A DNA stretch of 64,000 nt from Pseudomonas purpurea (GTDB taxonomy: Bacteria; Pseudomonadota; Gammaproteobacteria; Pseudomonadales; Pseudomonadaceae). Location: the NCBI RefSeq assembly GCF_039908635.1, contig NZ_CP150918.1, positions 3,777,001 to 3,841,000 on the forward strand. Reading direction: 5' to 3'. A program made the position numbers and the translations under genes. The notes under the pieces are model-generated. The model saw nothing but the letters and a program-made list of their open reading frames with translations, did not search any database and was not told the DNA's origin. Numbering within the stretch: the first letter of the stretch is position 1; every line of letters begins with the position of its first letter. This document shows, piece by piece, positions 58,401-64,000 of the stretch.

Positions 58401-58745
58401 AATGCGCTCGTCGTCTTGACGCTGGAAAGCCGTGCGCAGGGTTTCATGGCGCGCCACCAGGCTGGCAAACGCCTGTTGCAACGCGGCTTCGTTCAGCGGG
58501 CCTTTGAGACGCACCGCGCCCGGCAGGTTGTAGGCGCCGCTTTGCGGGTCCAACTGCCACAAAAACCACATGCGGCGCTGGGCGTATGACAGCTGATGAC
58601 GATCCTCGGCCTCGACGCCCACCGGAATGGGGAACTGTGCAAAATCCACCCCTTCCCTGTTCAGGGCCGCGAGGAACATCCGGCGCTTTTCCAGGGGCAA
58701 CCCGATAAACCGGCGAGCGAGTTTCAAGGCGTCATCAGCATTCAT
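49464..58745 (-). CDS. Pyoverdine NRPS, two modules plus terminal C domain
   Basis: This is the first NRPS in the operon (3093 residues). Domains by motif: C (HHIVSDG ~185), A (~665), T (LGGDSI ~1048), E (HHLVVDG ~1225), C (HHILMDG ~1688), A (~2157), T (LGGHSLL ~2553), and a terminal C domain with HHIVADD instead of HHxxxDG (~2752). Codes by eye: DLWNNALTYK (close to the Ala code) and DGEDHGTVVK (basic residue, Lys/Orn class). The first residue is therefore D-Ala and the second L. The terminal C domain would couple this chain to the beta-hydroxylated residue on the next protein. It presumably accepts the acyl-Glu-Tyr-Dab chain from PvdL, which is not in the window. Confidence 0.9.
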   Translation of the reverse strand: MNADDALKLARRFIGLPLEKRRMFLAALNREGVDFAQFPIPVGVEAEDRHQLSYAQRRMWFLWQLDPQSGAYNLPGAVRLKGPLNEAALQQAFASLVARHETLRTAFQRQDDERIVQVPIAAALTVQRADFSTLPVAERERAVMGEVEQQSLQAFDLACGPLLRVKLLRLDAEEHVLLLTLHHIVSDGWSMNVLIDEFIRCYDAHDRGDAPDLPPLAIQYSDYALWQRRWLEAGEQDRQLDYWMTCLGSEHPVLELPTDHPRPAMPSYRGTRHEFELDSALAEQLRATAKQHNITLFMLLLGAFNILLQRYTGQSDIRIGVPIANRNRSEIEGLIGFFVNTQVLRVQLNGQTRVDALLRDVKEAALGAQAHQDLPFEQLVEALKLERSLSHTPLFQVMYNHQPHVADITAVTTASGLQLSAVDWQGRTTQFDLTLDTYERGGQLHAALTYASDLFDAATIARMAEHWKNLLRSLIRQPDAAIGELSMLADEEYQCIVHDWNQATALAEPGTLQQLFEAQVQRTPQALALIEGHHEYNYAQVNARANQLAHYLRERGVVPGVLVAIAMPRTLDLLTGLLAILKAGGGYVPLDPDYPAERLAYMLEDCGARWLLSHASLQALLPEQAGVERLFIDEQAPLWQVCSPENPELLNDPRDLAYVIYTSGSTGRPKGVSIEHRNTTALIDWARQVYSRDDLSGVLAATSVCFDLSVWEFFVTLSCGGFLIIVDNVLALAQLPARERVRLINSVPSAATALLAAEAIPTSVRIINLAGEALKQSVVDGLYALPHLDHVYDLYGPSEDTTYSTYTLREAAGRASIGRPLNGTRSYVLDEQGHVVPVGVVGELYLAGVGLTRGYLNRAGLTAERYLPDPFDTAGGRAYRTGDLARYRADGVIEYVGRIDHQVKVRGFRIELGEIEAKLLEHSVVLEAAVLAQDLGQGQQLLAYVVTGTESVGAESEATLRQQLRAHLKLSLPDYMVPAQIMLLAHLPLTPNGKLDRKALPQPQGVTRDAEFCAPLAGVEAQLAQIWQSVLGVEQVGRQDNFFELGGDSIISLQIVSRARQAGINLSPKDIFQYQTVESLAAVAGQTPLVVQEQGLVSGDMPLMPVQAWFFEEVTEQAQHWNQSVLLRAREPLRADLLSQALQAVYAHHDALRLGFAPGSERAQHRPLDAQAGQVMLWQRTVDSLEQVTALCDQAQASLDLQQGPLLRAVLIEAPQQQRLLLAIHHLVVDGVSWRILLEDLQRAYVQLLAGQAPQLPAKTSAFKGWAERLHAYAGEPAVLAEQAYWQAQLGETLPTLPQDNPHGSLNNHYARRLSLSLDATQTERLLKHATLSYRTQVNDLLLTALATVLCRWTQSPSVLVQLEGHGREDLFEGLDLSRTLGWFTSLFALRLTPAAELAGSIKQIKEQVRAVPNKGLGYGVLRYLAEPSVRERMAALAEARITFNYLGQFDQSFADDALLVPSGESSGAGQSLAANLSNWLSIDGQVFEGALRLDWSYSSQMYHDETIQHLVDDMRAELLAVIEHCCDAGHHGVTPSDFPLARLTQAQLDALPLSAAAMADVYPLSPMQQGMLFHTLYEPQAGAYINQLRLDIQGLDLLAFGSAWQSAVNRHDILRSSFHWQGLDTAHQVIHRHIDVQMQVIDSPHADLDALADAERARGFELSAAPLFRLVLVRSGADGWHLIYTSHHILMDGWSNAQLLAEVIQHYAGQPLAKPQGHFRDYLGWLQQQPAAAGEQFWKSALTALEAPTLLAEALPTPVGGSGMGEHYLTLDGAETQRLLDFARQQKVTLNTVLQGAWAVLLQRYSGQECVAFGATVAGRSAPLPGIEQQLGLFINTLPIIATGQPRHSVAQWLSDLQALNLSLREHEHVPLYEIQGWAGQQGSALFDSLLVFENFPVAEALKQGAPAGLTFGALHNHEQTSYPLTLGIEVGATLSLEFSFDQALFSALQIRRLCANLLHVLEQFVAQPQQMMGAIGLLDAQARQDVLQLSRPAAPVLDSPLLAHQRFEQQAARTPDALAVMVGDERLTYAQLNARANQLAHCLRERNVAPGQTVGLSVRRNSQMIVSLLAILKAGAAYVPLDPDYPVERLGYMIEDSGIDLLLVQPGLLADVTLPEGLPCLALDLSGEALAAYSTLDPRNLASADDLAYLIYTSGSTGQPKGVSIAHAALREFCVMAADYSQIGADDRVLQFATFSFDGFVEQCYPPLCVGATLVVRGDEVWDTDTLYEQIIEHGVTLADLPAAYWYLLAQDWAANPQRDKGCLRQVHVGGEAMSLEGLKLWHAAGLGAVRLLNTYGPTEATVVSSTHLCSLDDTHNSHGVPIGRALPGRALYVLDTEGHLLPVGCVGELCIGGDAGIARQYHQRPALTAERFIADPFSTTPGARLYRSGDLARYREDGALEYLGRIDHQVKIRGFRVELGELEAHLQALPLISEAAVLVHEGAAGKQLIGYVVPAHDDTLALDPREVTHTVRRALGERLPEYMLPAQLVLMSSLPLNRNGKLDRAALPAPVLWASAGGTPPQGELETRLAAIWQEVLHVARVDREDHFFELGGHSLLATRIVSQIRQHLGLSVSLRSLFEHPRLEDFAAQVQGLQQSSSVCERPPLLPDRSGERQPLSFAQQRLWFLWSLEPDSSMYNMPGALRLRGELNSAALRQTFAALVDRHAVLRTTFYEEDGQTWQRVHPELPLSFVETDLRHLPDAQAQAEQRARDEVARPFDLRHGPLLRVHVVRVADQEHVLLLTVHHIVADDWSFRVLINEFVTLYPSLNRGETPELPAHSVQYADFAKWQRQWLEQGGELQRQLDYWQDRLGEQQVVLELPADGDQRTAQEGASEHFTFTGELSQNLRDFAQRHDLSLFMVLLAGFTLVLRQRTEVSRVRIGTDIANRNQAELEQMVGFFVNQLVLQVEVDACPDAAHLLQACRRAVLEASDHQDLPFERLVEALRLPRRAGRSPLFDIKLIYQEGVGRLPSMDSLQVEDFPSGRQAAEIGMVAAFYNDAEHIHLSFETPVGRFLPSTLECLFEQIQAVLEAVIGRHETPLDELLSLAGDVQRRADLRLSDQRKALLGGRFPIKRRSATRSTPVQETAAD

Positions 58746-58800
58746 TTCTTAACATCCGGGTCGATAGGCAGGAAGCACAAAGGCACGTCGTTCCTATAAA

Positions 58801-58824
58801 ACGAATGCACTCGGGAAAAATTAG
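58801..58824 (-). promoter_or_regulatory. Degenerate PvdS-type promoter of the NRPS operon
   Basis: On the minus strand CTAAT (58820-58824) and CGT (58801-58803) are 16 bases apart, preceded by G. The -35 element departs from TAAAT in the first two positions. It is 56 bases before the NRPS start, so the place is right but the match is weak. Confidence 0.45.
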
Positions 58825-58873
58825 CGACACCGGACAACAATCAGAAAGGCCCGCCGGGCATGGCCGGGCGCGC

Positions 58874-58908
58874 ACAAAAAGACGCCACGTCACCGCTGGT
58901 GACGTGGC
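58874..58908 (-). terminator. Rho-independent terminator after pvdG
   Basis: GCCACGTCACC and GGTGACGTGGC (58884-58894 and 58898-58908) form an 11-base-pair stem with a three-base loop. On the minus strand it is followed by a T run (58876-58880). It separates pvdG from the NRPS operon promoter. Confidence 0.85.
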
Positions 58909-58931
58909 CTTGTGCAGCCATCAAAGGAAGG

Positions 58932-59720
58932 TCAGAACGACGAGGCGAGCGCCGCGTTGTCGAGCGAAAGCGCACGTGCGTGGCGCCGGTGATGGACGTC
59001 CAGATGATCCTTGATCATGCGGATCACCTTGGCTTCATGCTCATGGATGAAGAAGTGCCCACCGGCCAGCATGTCCACCGAAAAGCTGCCGTGGGTTTCC
59101 TGGCTCCAGCCGATCAACTGGGCGGTGGTCGCCTTGTCGTTCGTCCCGCCGAGCACATGCACCGGGCAGTTGAGCAAGGGACGGACCTGCGGACGGAAAC
59201 CGCCGCACAGCAGGAAGTCGGCCCGCAGGATCGGCAAGGTCAGGCTCATCAACTCTTTGTTGCCCAGTACTTCTTCGCTGGTGCCGTTCAAACTGCGCAA
59301 CTGCTCGATCAACTGCGCGTCGGTTTTGGGCTCGGCGAAGGCACGGTCATAGTCGGCGCGCATGCTCGGCGCGGCCGTCCCCGAGGCGAACAACGCCACC
59401 GGCTCCGGGCAACCGAGCGCCCGCAAGGCGTGGGCCAGTTCGCAGGCCAGCAACGCCCCCAGGCTATGGCCGAACAACGCATACGGCGTGTGCAACGACT
59501 GTTTGTGTTCGCGGGCCAACTGCTGGGCCAACTCGCGCATGTCGGTGTGCAAGGCCTCACCAAAACGCGCCCCGCGCCCCGGCAATTCCACCGGTTGCAA
59601 TTGCAGCCAGTCCGGCAGCTTGCGCCGCCAGCGGCTGTAAACCATCGCGCTTGCCCCGGAGTACGGCAGGCACAGCAGTGTCAGCTTGGTCACCGCGCTT
59701 ACCCTCAATTCGTTATCCAT
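58932..59720 (-). CDS. pvdG: Type II thioesterase PvdG
   Basis: The 262-residue alpha/beta hydrolase belongs to the GrsT class of editing thioesterases. The start is taken at ATG 59720, so that it begins MDNELRVSAVTKLTLLCLPY; the typical LCLPYSGAS oxyanion motif is near residue 15. The nucleophile is in LFGHSLGALLACELA, with the later Asp and the catalytic His in the GGHFFIHEHE motif. It removes stalled or wrong acyl groups from NRPS carrier domains. It sits next to the NRPS operon with its own terminator. The MFS gene upstream ends 31 bases before it, so the two may share a transcript. Confidence 0.88.
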   Translation of the reverse strand: MDNELRVSAVTKLTLLCLPYSGASAMVYSRWRRKLPDWLQLQPVELPGRGARFGEALHTDMRELAQQLAREHKQSLHTPYALFGHSLGALLACELAHALRALGCPEPVALFASGTAAPSMRADYDRAFAEPKTDAQLIEQLRSLNGTSEEVLGNKELMSLTLPILRADFLLCGGFRPQVRPLLNCPVHVLGGTNDKATTAQLIGWSQETHGSFSVDMLAGGHFFIHEHEAKVIRMIKDHLDVHHRRHARALSLDNAALASSF

Positions 59721-59730
59721 TAACCAGAGA

Positions 59731-59754
59731 ACGCATGAGGGCCCGGGGAAATTA
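59731..59754 (-). promoter_or_regulatory. Weak PvdS-like box before pvdG
   Basis: On the minus strand TAATT (59750-59754) and CGT (59731-59733) are 16 bases apart; the -35 is 4/5 to TAAAT. It overlaps the MFS stop codon and its CGT is only 11 bases from the chosen pvdG ATG, so the start might be further in. Low confidence. Confidence 0.3.
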
Positions 59755-60933
59755 GCGCAAACCGTCCAAACGCCGATAACTTTGCACCGCCGCCCCCAGC
59801 ACCACCGCGCCCGCCGCAATGGCGATCCAGAACCCGCTGCGTGCGCCAAAAGCATCCACCACCCAACCGGAACCGGCCGCGCCAATCGCCACCCCGACAC
59901 TCAGGCCGGTGACCAGCCAGGTCAGGCCTTCGGTGAGTTTGGCCGGTGGCACGATGCGTTCCACCAGCGCCATGGCGACAATCAGTGTCGGCGCAAAAAA
60001 CAGCCCCGCCACAAACACCGCCAGCGACAGCCCGAGGATGTTCCCCGCCAACAACAGCGGCAAGGTCGTGACCGCTGTCGCCACGCCGCCATACAAGAAC
60101 AACCGGGGCAGCGGCACCTGGAGCTTCAACGCACCAAACGCTAGCCCGGCCAGGCACGAGCCGATGGCGTACACCGACAACACGATGCTCGCGGCCGCCG
60201 GTTGCCCTTGTTGCTGGGCGAACGCGACGCTGACCACATCGACCACGCCGACAATCACCCCCATGGCGAGCATCAGCAGCATCAACAGGCGGATCTCTCC
60301 GGAGCGAATGATCGAACCGTAGGCTTCTTCCTCGTGGGGATGAACTGGCGGCTCGGTGCCCTTCTGCCAGACAAACGCCGTGACGCCGACCGCCAGCATC
60401 AGCAACGCCGCCAACGGTCCGGCCTCGGGAAACGCCACCACGCACAAGCCAACGGACAGCGGCGGCCCGACGATAAAACACACTTCGTCGAGCACCGACT
60501 CCAGCGCATACGCGGTTTGCAACTGCGGCTGGCCGCGATACAACTCGGTCCAGCGTGCCCGCACCATCGCCGACATGCTCGGCATGCACCCGGCCAGCGC
60601 GGCAAACACAAACAGCGTCCAGTTGGGCGCCTGCAAACGGGTGCAGAGCAACAGCATCAACAGCGCCCCGCCCCCCACCAGCGCCGAGACCGGCAGCACC
60701 CGGCCCTGGCCAAAACGGTCGACCATGCGCGACACCTGCGGCGCGCAAAACGCCGTGGCCAAGGCAAAGGTCGCGGCCACAGCCCCGGCGAGACCATACC
60801 CGCCGTGCAATTGCGAAAGCATGGTGATCAGCCCGATGCCCGTCATGGAGATCGGCATGCGCGCAATCATTCCAGCCAGCACAAACGCCCGGCTGCCCGG
60901 GGCGTTGAACAGTTCACGATAAGGGTTTGCCAT
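59752..60933 (-). CDS. MFS exporter controlled by a divergent TetR regulator
   Basis: The 393-residue protein has about 12 hydrophobic segments. After MANPYRELFNAPGSRAFVLAG come the motifs VSRMVDRFGQGRVLPVSALVGG and VGPPLSVGLCVVAFPEAGP, typical of MFS drug-type efflux proteins. The start is ATG 60933; an upstream in-frame extension lacks a sensible sequence. The gene is divergent from a TetR gene with two operator palindromes between them, so it is probably induced by a compound that the TetR protein binds. It precedes pvdG by 31 bases. The cargo is unknown. Confidence 0.85.
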   Translation of the reverse strand: MANPYRELFNAPGSRAFVLAGMIARMPISMTGIGLITMLSQLHGGYGLAGAVAATFALATAFCAPQVSRMVDRFGQGRVLPVSALVGGGALLMLLLCTRLQAPNWTLFVFAALAGCMPSMSAMVRARWTELYRGQPQLQTAYALESVLDEVCFIVGPPLSVGLCVVAFPEAGPLAALLMLAVGVTAFVWQKGTEPPVHPHEEEAYGSIIRSGEIRLLMLLMLAMGVIVGVVDVVSVAFAQQQGQPAAASIVLSVYAIGSCLAGLAFGALKLQVPLPRLFLYGGVATAVTTLPLLLAGNILGLSLAVFVAGLFFAPTLIVAMALVERIVPPAKLTEGLTWLVTGLSVGVAIGAAGSGWVVDAFGARSGFWIAIAAGAVVLGAAVQSYRRLDGLR

Positions 60934-60992
60934 GTCGTCCCGACCTCTGAAAGTCCCTGCAACTTGCCACATTCGGGCGTTGCGGTAAAAAT

Positions 60993-61009
60993 ACATACGA
61001 TGCGTATGT
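60993..61009. promoter_or_regulatory. TetR operator 1 (ACATACG-N3-CGTATGT)
   Basis: ACATACG-ATG-CGTATGT is a perfect 7-base inverted repeat with a 3-base centre. It lies between the divergent MFS and tetR genes. Confidence 0.75.
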
Positions 61010-61023
61010 GAGAAAGCATGAGA

Positions 61024-61040
61024 ACATACGCACCGTATGT
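61024..61040. promoter_or_regulatory. TetR operator 2 (ACATACG-N3-CGTATGT)
   Basis: A second copy, ACATACG-CAC-CGTATGT, has identical half-sites. Its centre is 31 bases from that of operator 1, close to three helical turns, so two dimers could bind on one DNA face. Confidence 0.75.
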
Positions 61041-61072
61041 CAAACCCGAAAACCGCTGACCGAGGGAGAGCC

Positions 61073-61696
61073 ATGAGCCAGCGTCCACGCGCCGAAATGA
61101 TCGAAGAAACCCGCGCCAAACTGATCACCAGTGCTCGCCAGGCCTTTGGTACCCAAGGCTACGGCAACACCTCGATGGACGATTTCACCGCGCAGGTCGG
61201 CCTGACCCGTGGCGCGTTGTACCACCACTTTGGTGACAAAAAAGGCCTGCTCGCCGCCGTCGTCGCACAGATCGACGCCGAAATGGACACCCGGCTCGAC
61301 GCGATTTCCGCCAGCGCCAGCGACCCCTGGAGCGGTTTTTGCCAACGCTGCACCGCCTACCTGGAAATGGCTCAGGAAGCGGAAATCCAGCGCATTATGC
61401 TGCTCGATGCCCCGGCCGTCCTTGGCGACCTGACCCTGACCTTGCAACACGACTGCATCCACACCCTGAGCCGTTTGCTCGAACACCTGATGCAACAAAA
61501 CCTCGTCACCCACGCCCCACCGCAAGCGCTGGCACGCCTGATCAACGGCAGCCTGGTGGACGCGGCCCTGTGGATTGCCCGCGACGAAGCCCCCGGCGAA
61601 CGGCTGCGCGAGGCGCTGCAAGGGCTGGAGTTGTTGTTACGGGGGTTGCGCGTGGTGGCAGATGCCAATGCTATAGATGCCATCAACGAACGTTGA
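61073..61696 (+). CDS. TetR-family repressor of the divergent MFS gene
   Basis: The 207-residue protein begins at ATG 61073, which is preceded by GAGGGAG. The N-terminal helix-turn-helix is in ARQAFGTQGYGNTSMDDF and TRGALYHHFGDKKGLL. The C-terminal ligand domain is all helical. The gene is divergent from the MFS gene and the two operators lie in the gap, so it probably represses both. A perfect hairpin (GCCATCAACG/CGTTGATGGC, 61679-61700) covers its stop codon. The ligand is unknown. Confidence 0.92.
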   Translation: MSQRPRAEMIEETRAKLITSARQAFGTQGYGNTSMDDFTAQVGLTRGALYHHFGDKKGLLAAVVAQIDAEMDTRLDAISASASDPWSGFCQRCTAYLEMAQEAEIQRIMLLDAPAVLGDLTLTLQHDCIHTLSRLLEHLMQQNLVTHAPPQALARLINGSLVDAALWIARDEAPGERLREALQGLELLLRGLRVVADANAIDAINER

Positions 61697-61742
61697 TGGC
61701 CTCAGGCTTTGCCAATGCCCGAGGCCACGGCAAACCTGTGGG

Positions 61743-62114
61743 TCAGGCGTCCGAATCCGGCGGGTCGAGGGTGTCCAGCGCCCGGTCTACCAACAACTGC
61801 CCCAACACGATCATCTGTTGAATCGCCAGGGCCATGTGCCGCCGCGAACCTTCGATTTCAAAGGCCAGGTCGCTGGCCATGACGTTAAGCGAGGCCAGTG
61901 TTTCGCTGGCGTGAGCGAGCAAGGTTTCAATGTCGACGTCGGGCACCACCGCAAACATGTTGCCGGGCCGCGTGTCGAGTTTCGCTTTGTGGAAGGCCGG
62001 CGGCAGATGGTAGTCGAGGGCACGCTCGGCGGCTTCGTGGAGTTTGCGGGTGTCGGCGGATTCGTAGGGGGAGACGCTGGGGGTTTCGGGAGGATTGGGG
62101 GTGATCTTGTGCAT
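61743..62114 (-). CDS. Small conserved Pseudomonas protein, DUF6124-like
   Basis: The protein has 123 residues from ATG 62114, with AGGAGA upstream. After MHKITPNPPETP it has a FAVVPDVDIETLLAHASETLASLNVMASD region and a C-terminal helix GSRRHMALAIQQMIVLGQLLVDRALD. This pattern is typical of a family common in Pseudomonas genomes, called DUF6124 from memory; no function is known to me. The leader upstream is long and contains hairpins, including one 30-57 bases before the ATG. Confidence 0.75.
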   Translation of the reverse strand: MHKITPNPPETPSVSPYESADTRKLHEAAERALDYHLPPAFHKAKLDTRPGNMFAVVPDVDIETLLAHASETLASLNVMASDLAFEIEGSRRHMALAIQQMIVLGQLLVDRALDTLDPPDSDA

Positions 62115-62548
62115 GACGTGACTCTCCTGACATTTATGGAGCTCACCCACATCGTGACCAAACGATGGGTGGTGGGCGGTACGCAGGTTGGTCAACCGGG
62201 AAGTCAGGCACCCGGCGCACTCGAAAGTGCCCCGCGCACAGCCCACCGCGAAGCATAACGGCAAGTGCAAAAAAAAGCGCCGACATGCTGAGGCTGGCGC
62301 TCATGCGCCTGACATTGAACGGGTGACCAAACCCGGCCGCTGATTGTGCAGCGACCTTCAAAGGTTAGTCGCGCCCCCTTCCCAACCACAACCTGAAAAC
62401 CCGGTCGGAAATATCCTCATCCCGCAAGGTATCCGTAGGAACCCATCCGACAGCGATAAACATTCACTGAAAACCGCTATCACCTTGATATCATCCTGCA
62501 CCGTTCAACACCGCCCCGGCCCTGTGCCCACACCAAGCGAGCCACGCC
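62115..62548. other. Intergenic region with structured leader of the DUF6124-like gene
   Basis: Two structures stand out on the minus strand. One pairs 62144-62155 with 62162-62171 (CACCCACATCGT with ACGATGGGTG, two-base bulge). The other is an AGCGCC...GGCGCT hairpin (62276-62301) followed by eight T residues on the minus strand, a terminator shape. They lie before the gene start, so an attenuator-like leader is possible. The rest, to 62548, shows no supported gene. Confidence 0.45.
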
Positions 62549-62842
62549 ATGACCACTAAACCCAACATCGGCCCCCACGCCAACACCGCACACAACCGCA
62601 TGACGTTCGACGCGGCCTTCACCCACATTTACGCCAACCCGACCACGCCTTACGCCACCACGGGTGACGGCACGCCGTTCACCGCTCGCGCTGCGTTGAC
62701 GACCCGAGGCGTGCACAAAGGCGAGCGTGTGATTATTTTCCGCTCCAACGGCCAGGAACGCGCCCGCGCCTACGCATGCTGCTGGGGCCATGGCACCAAC
62801 TGCAACCGCACGCACATCGCCTGTTACTCCGAAGCGGTGTGA
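62549..62842 (+). CDS. Hypothetical protein, 97 residues
   Basis: I do not recognise this protein. It starts at ATG 62549 with only a weak ribosome site. It contains two Cys clusters near the end (ACCWGHGTNC and AC) and no membrane segment. A well-used codon pattern and the absence of a competing gene make it plausible. It is followed after about 150 bases by another small gene in the same direction. Confidence 0.55.
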   Translation: MTTKPNIGPHANTAHNRMTFDAAFTHIYANPTTPYATTGDGTPFTARAALTTRGVHKGERVIIFRSNGQERARAYACCWGHGTNCNRTHIACYSEAV

Positions 62843-62994
62843 CCCCAGCACGACGCGTGCTGCGTCACGCGTCGGTTAATGCCACACGGCGCCAACATTT
62901 TCGCCGTTGTCAGCTATCCTGCCTCCTCCCAGGATTCAACCGTCAACGGGTACAGCGGAGCTGTTCAATAAAAACCCGATTTCAAGGAGCCAGA

Positions 62995-63384
62995 ATGACC
63001 CACCGTGTGCAGTGCAGCATCGATGCCCCTCCCCGCTCAGGCCTGAGCCGGGACCAAGTCTGGGAAGCCGCCGACAAAGGCCTGATCAAATGCTGGGAAA
63101 TCGGCCGCGAACGCGCCGCCCGCTTCCCCGAACTGGCGCAACGCTGCCTGGCCGGTGAACTGCCGGTGCTCGGCTGGAAGGGCGGCGTCAGTCGCAGCCT
63201 GAAGAAACGCGACAAATACGGCTCCCTCAAATACCTCGCGCAATGGCAAGGCCTGCGCGGCGAAGACCTGGACATCGACCTGACTCAGGAACAGGCGCTG
63301 ACCTGCTCCCGGACGCAGATGCAGGTGACCTTCACGCCCGACAAGTCCAAGTACTTCAACCAGCCTGCCGAAATGTCTGCCTGA
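62995..63384 (+). CDS. Hypothetical protein, 129 residues
   Basis: I do not recognise a family. The ATG at 62995 has AAGGAG seven bases upstream, which I prefer to an in-frame upstream start at 62776 that would overlap the 97-residue gene. It is a soluble-looking protein with SRDQVWEAADKGLIKCW near the start and many charged residues. Nothing around it suggests a role. Confidence 0.6.
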   Translation: MTHRVQCSIDAPPRSGLSRDQVWEAADKGLIKCWEIGRERAARFPELAQRCLAGELPVLGWKGGVSRSLKKRDKYGSLKYLAQWQGLRGEDLDIDLTQEQALTCSRTQMQVTFTPDKSKYFNQPAEMSA

Positions 63385-63512
63385 GGCCCCCCCATGGCGC
63401 CGGGCAGTCTGTCTGGCGCCACCTACAAGTTGCGGACCTCTGATTGATCGGCCCTTGGCCGGGCAAAAATCGTTACACTGACGGCCCGCCAAGGACGCCA
63501 TCAGGACACGGA

Positions 63513-63983
63513 ATGTTGCCCCGCTCTTCTCCCCTTCGACGCACGCTGGTGCGCTGGCTGTACGCCGCCGCCCTCGTGCATTTGCTCGTCAGCCTGGTGC
63601 TGACCTGGGCCGGCCACTCGGGTGTGCTCGACGGCTATCTGAACACCATCGAACACGCTTTTTGGGTCGATGCCGTACCCGCCGCCGCCCGCTCGCAGCA
63701 AGTCTGGTGGCTCGCGCTGTTCGGCGCCACGCTGCAAAGTTATTCGCTGTACATGCTGGCGCTGGTGCATATCGGCAATCGGCTCAAAACTTCCATGGCC
63801 TGGGGGTGGCTGATGGCCGGGATCATCGTTTGGGCGCCGCAGGACATGCTGCTTTCCATCCAGGCCCAAGTCTGGTCCCACCTGTGGTTCGACAGCGTTG
63901 CGCTGCTGACCCTATTGCCGCCGCTGTTATGGCTGTACCGCCATGACCGTCGTAATTCATTGAATGAGTCTGACCATGCCTGA
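63513..63983 (+). CDS. Integral membrane protein of unknown function
   Basis: The protein has 156 residues from ATG 63513 (AGGACA upstream) and four hydrophobic segments at about 15-34, 70-90, 97-115 and 124-140. I do not recognise a family. The next gene starts at 63976 inside its final codons, so the two are likely cotranscribed. Confidence 0.7.
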   Translation: MLPRSSPLRRTLVRWLYAAALVHLLVSLVLTWAGHSGVLDGYLNTIEHAFWVDAVPAAARSQQVWWLALFGATLQSYSLYMLALVHIGNRLKTSMAWGWLMAGIIVWAPQDMLLSIQAQVWSHLWFDSVALLTLLPPLLWLYRHDRRNSLNESDHA

Positions 63984-64000
63984 TTTTTCCCTTCTGGACT
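63976..64000 (+). CDS. Start of a further gene (truncated at the window edge)
   Basis: ATG at 63976 overlaps the stop of the membrane protein gene. Only MPDFSLLD is visible, so no family can be named. Confidence 0.45.

Noticed and set aside
32039..58745. Repeated sequence blocks across the NRPS genes, at first suggestive of a tandem duplication or mobile element
   Set aside because: They are the homologous C, A, T and E domains of successive modules, as expected in NRPS genes.

Overview
The window looks like a chromosomal segment of a fluorescent Pseudomonas (P. fluorescens group). It is GC-rich, carries Pseudomonas REP elements, and is dominated by the pyoverdine siderophore locus: pvdA, fpvI, pvdRT-opmQ, pvdP, pvdM, pvdN, pvdO, pvdE, fpvA, three NRPS genes and pvdG. 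All names and functions were assigned by reading translated sequence and motifs; no database search was run.

Layout. 1-9174 is general chromosome: a truncated pirin gene, a LysR regulator, a BvgA/BvgS-like phosphorelay pair, an mgtA Mg2+ ATPase with a short MgtL-like leader peptide, and REP repeats. 9175-16003 holds pvdA, the ECF sigma factor gene fpvI and the pvdR-pvdT-opmQ efflux operon. 16070-21612 is a compact five-gene operon (GHMP kinase, PLP fold-type-II enzyme, two ATP-grasp ligases, MFS exporter). It sits between opmQ and pvdP, where P. aeruginosa PAO1 has no such genes. 22037-31807 holds periplasmic pyoverdine maturation (pvdP, pvdM, pvdN, pvdO), the precursor exporter pvdE and the receptor fpvA. 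32039-58745 is an NRPS operon transcribed right to left: a 3093-aa NRPS, a TauD-family hydroxylase, a 1032-aa NRPS and a 4401-aa NRPS with thioesterase. 58932-61696 holds pvdG, an MFS exporter and its divergent TetR regulator with two operator palindromes. The rest is small hypothetical genes.

How it works together. Five exact PvdS promoter matches (TAAAT-N16-CGT) precede pvdA, pvdR, pvdP, pvdM and pvdE, and Fur boxes precede fpvI and fpvA. The NRPS order and domain content predict a hexapeptide attached to the PvdL-made chromophore (PvdL lies outside): D-Ala, a basic residue, beta-hydroxy-His, D-Thr, a D-basic residue, and a last basic residue that is probably cyclic N5-hydroxy-Orn. Beta-hydroxylation is inferred from the TauD enzyme next to an NRPS that starts with a condensation-like interface domain lacking HHxxxDG.

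The best candidate for an undescribed system is the kinase/PLP/ATP-grasp/MFS operon. The sequence supports phosphorylation of Ser or Thr, PLP-dependent beta-substitution to a non-standard amino acid, ligation into a small peptide, and export. A TAAAT-N17-CGT match just upstream suggests it may be switched on together with pyoverdine under iron limitation.
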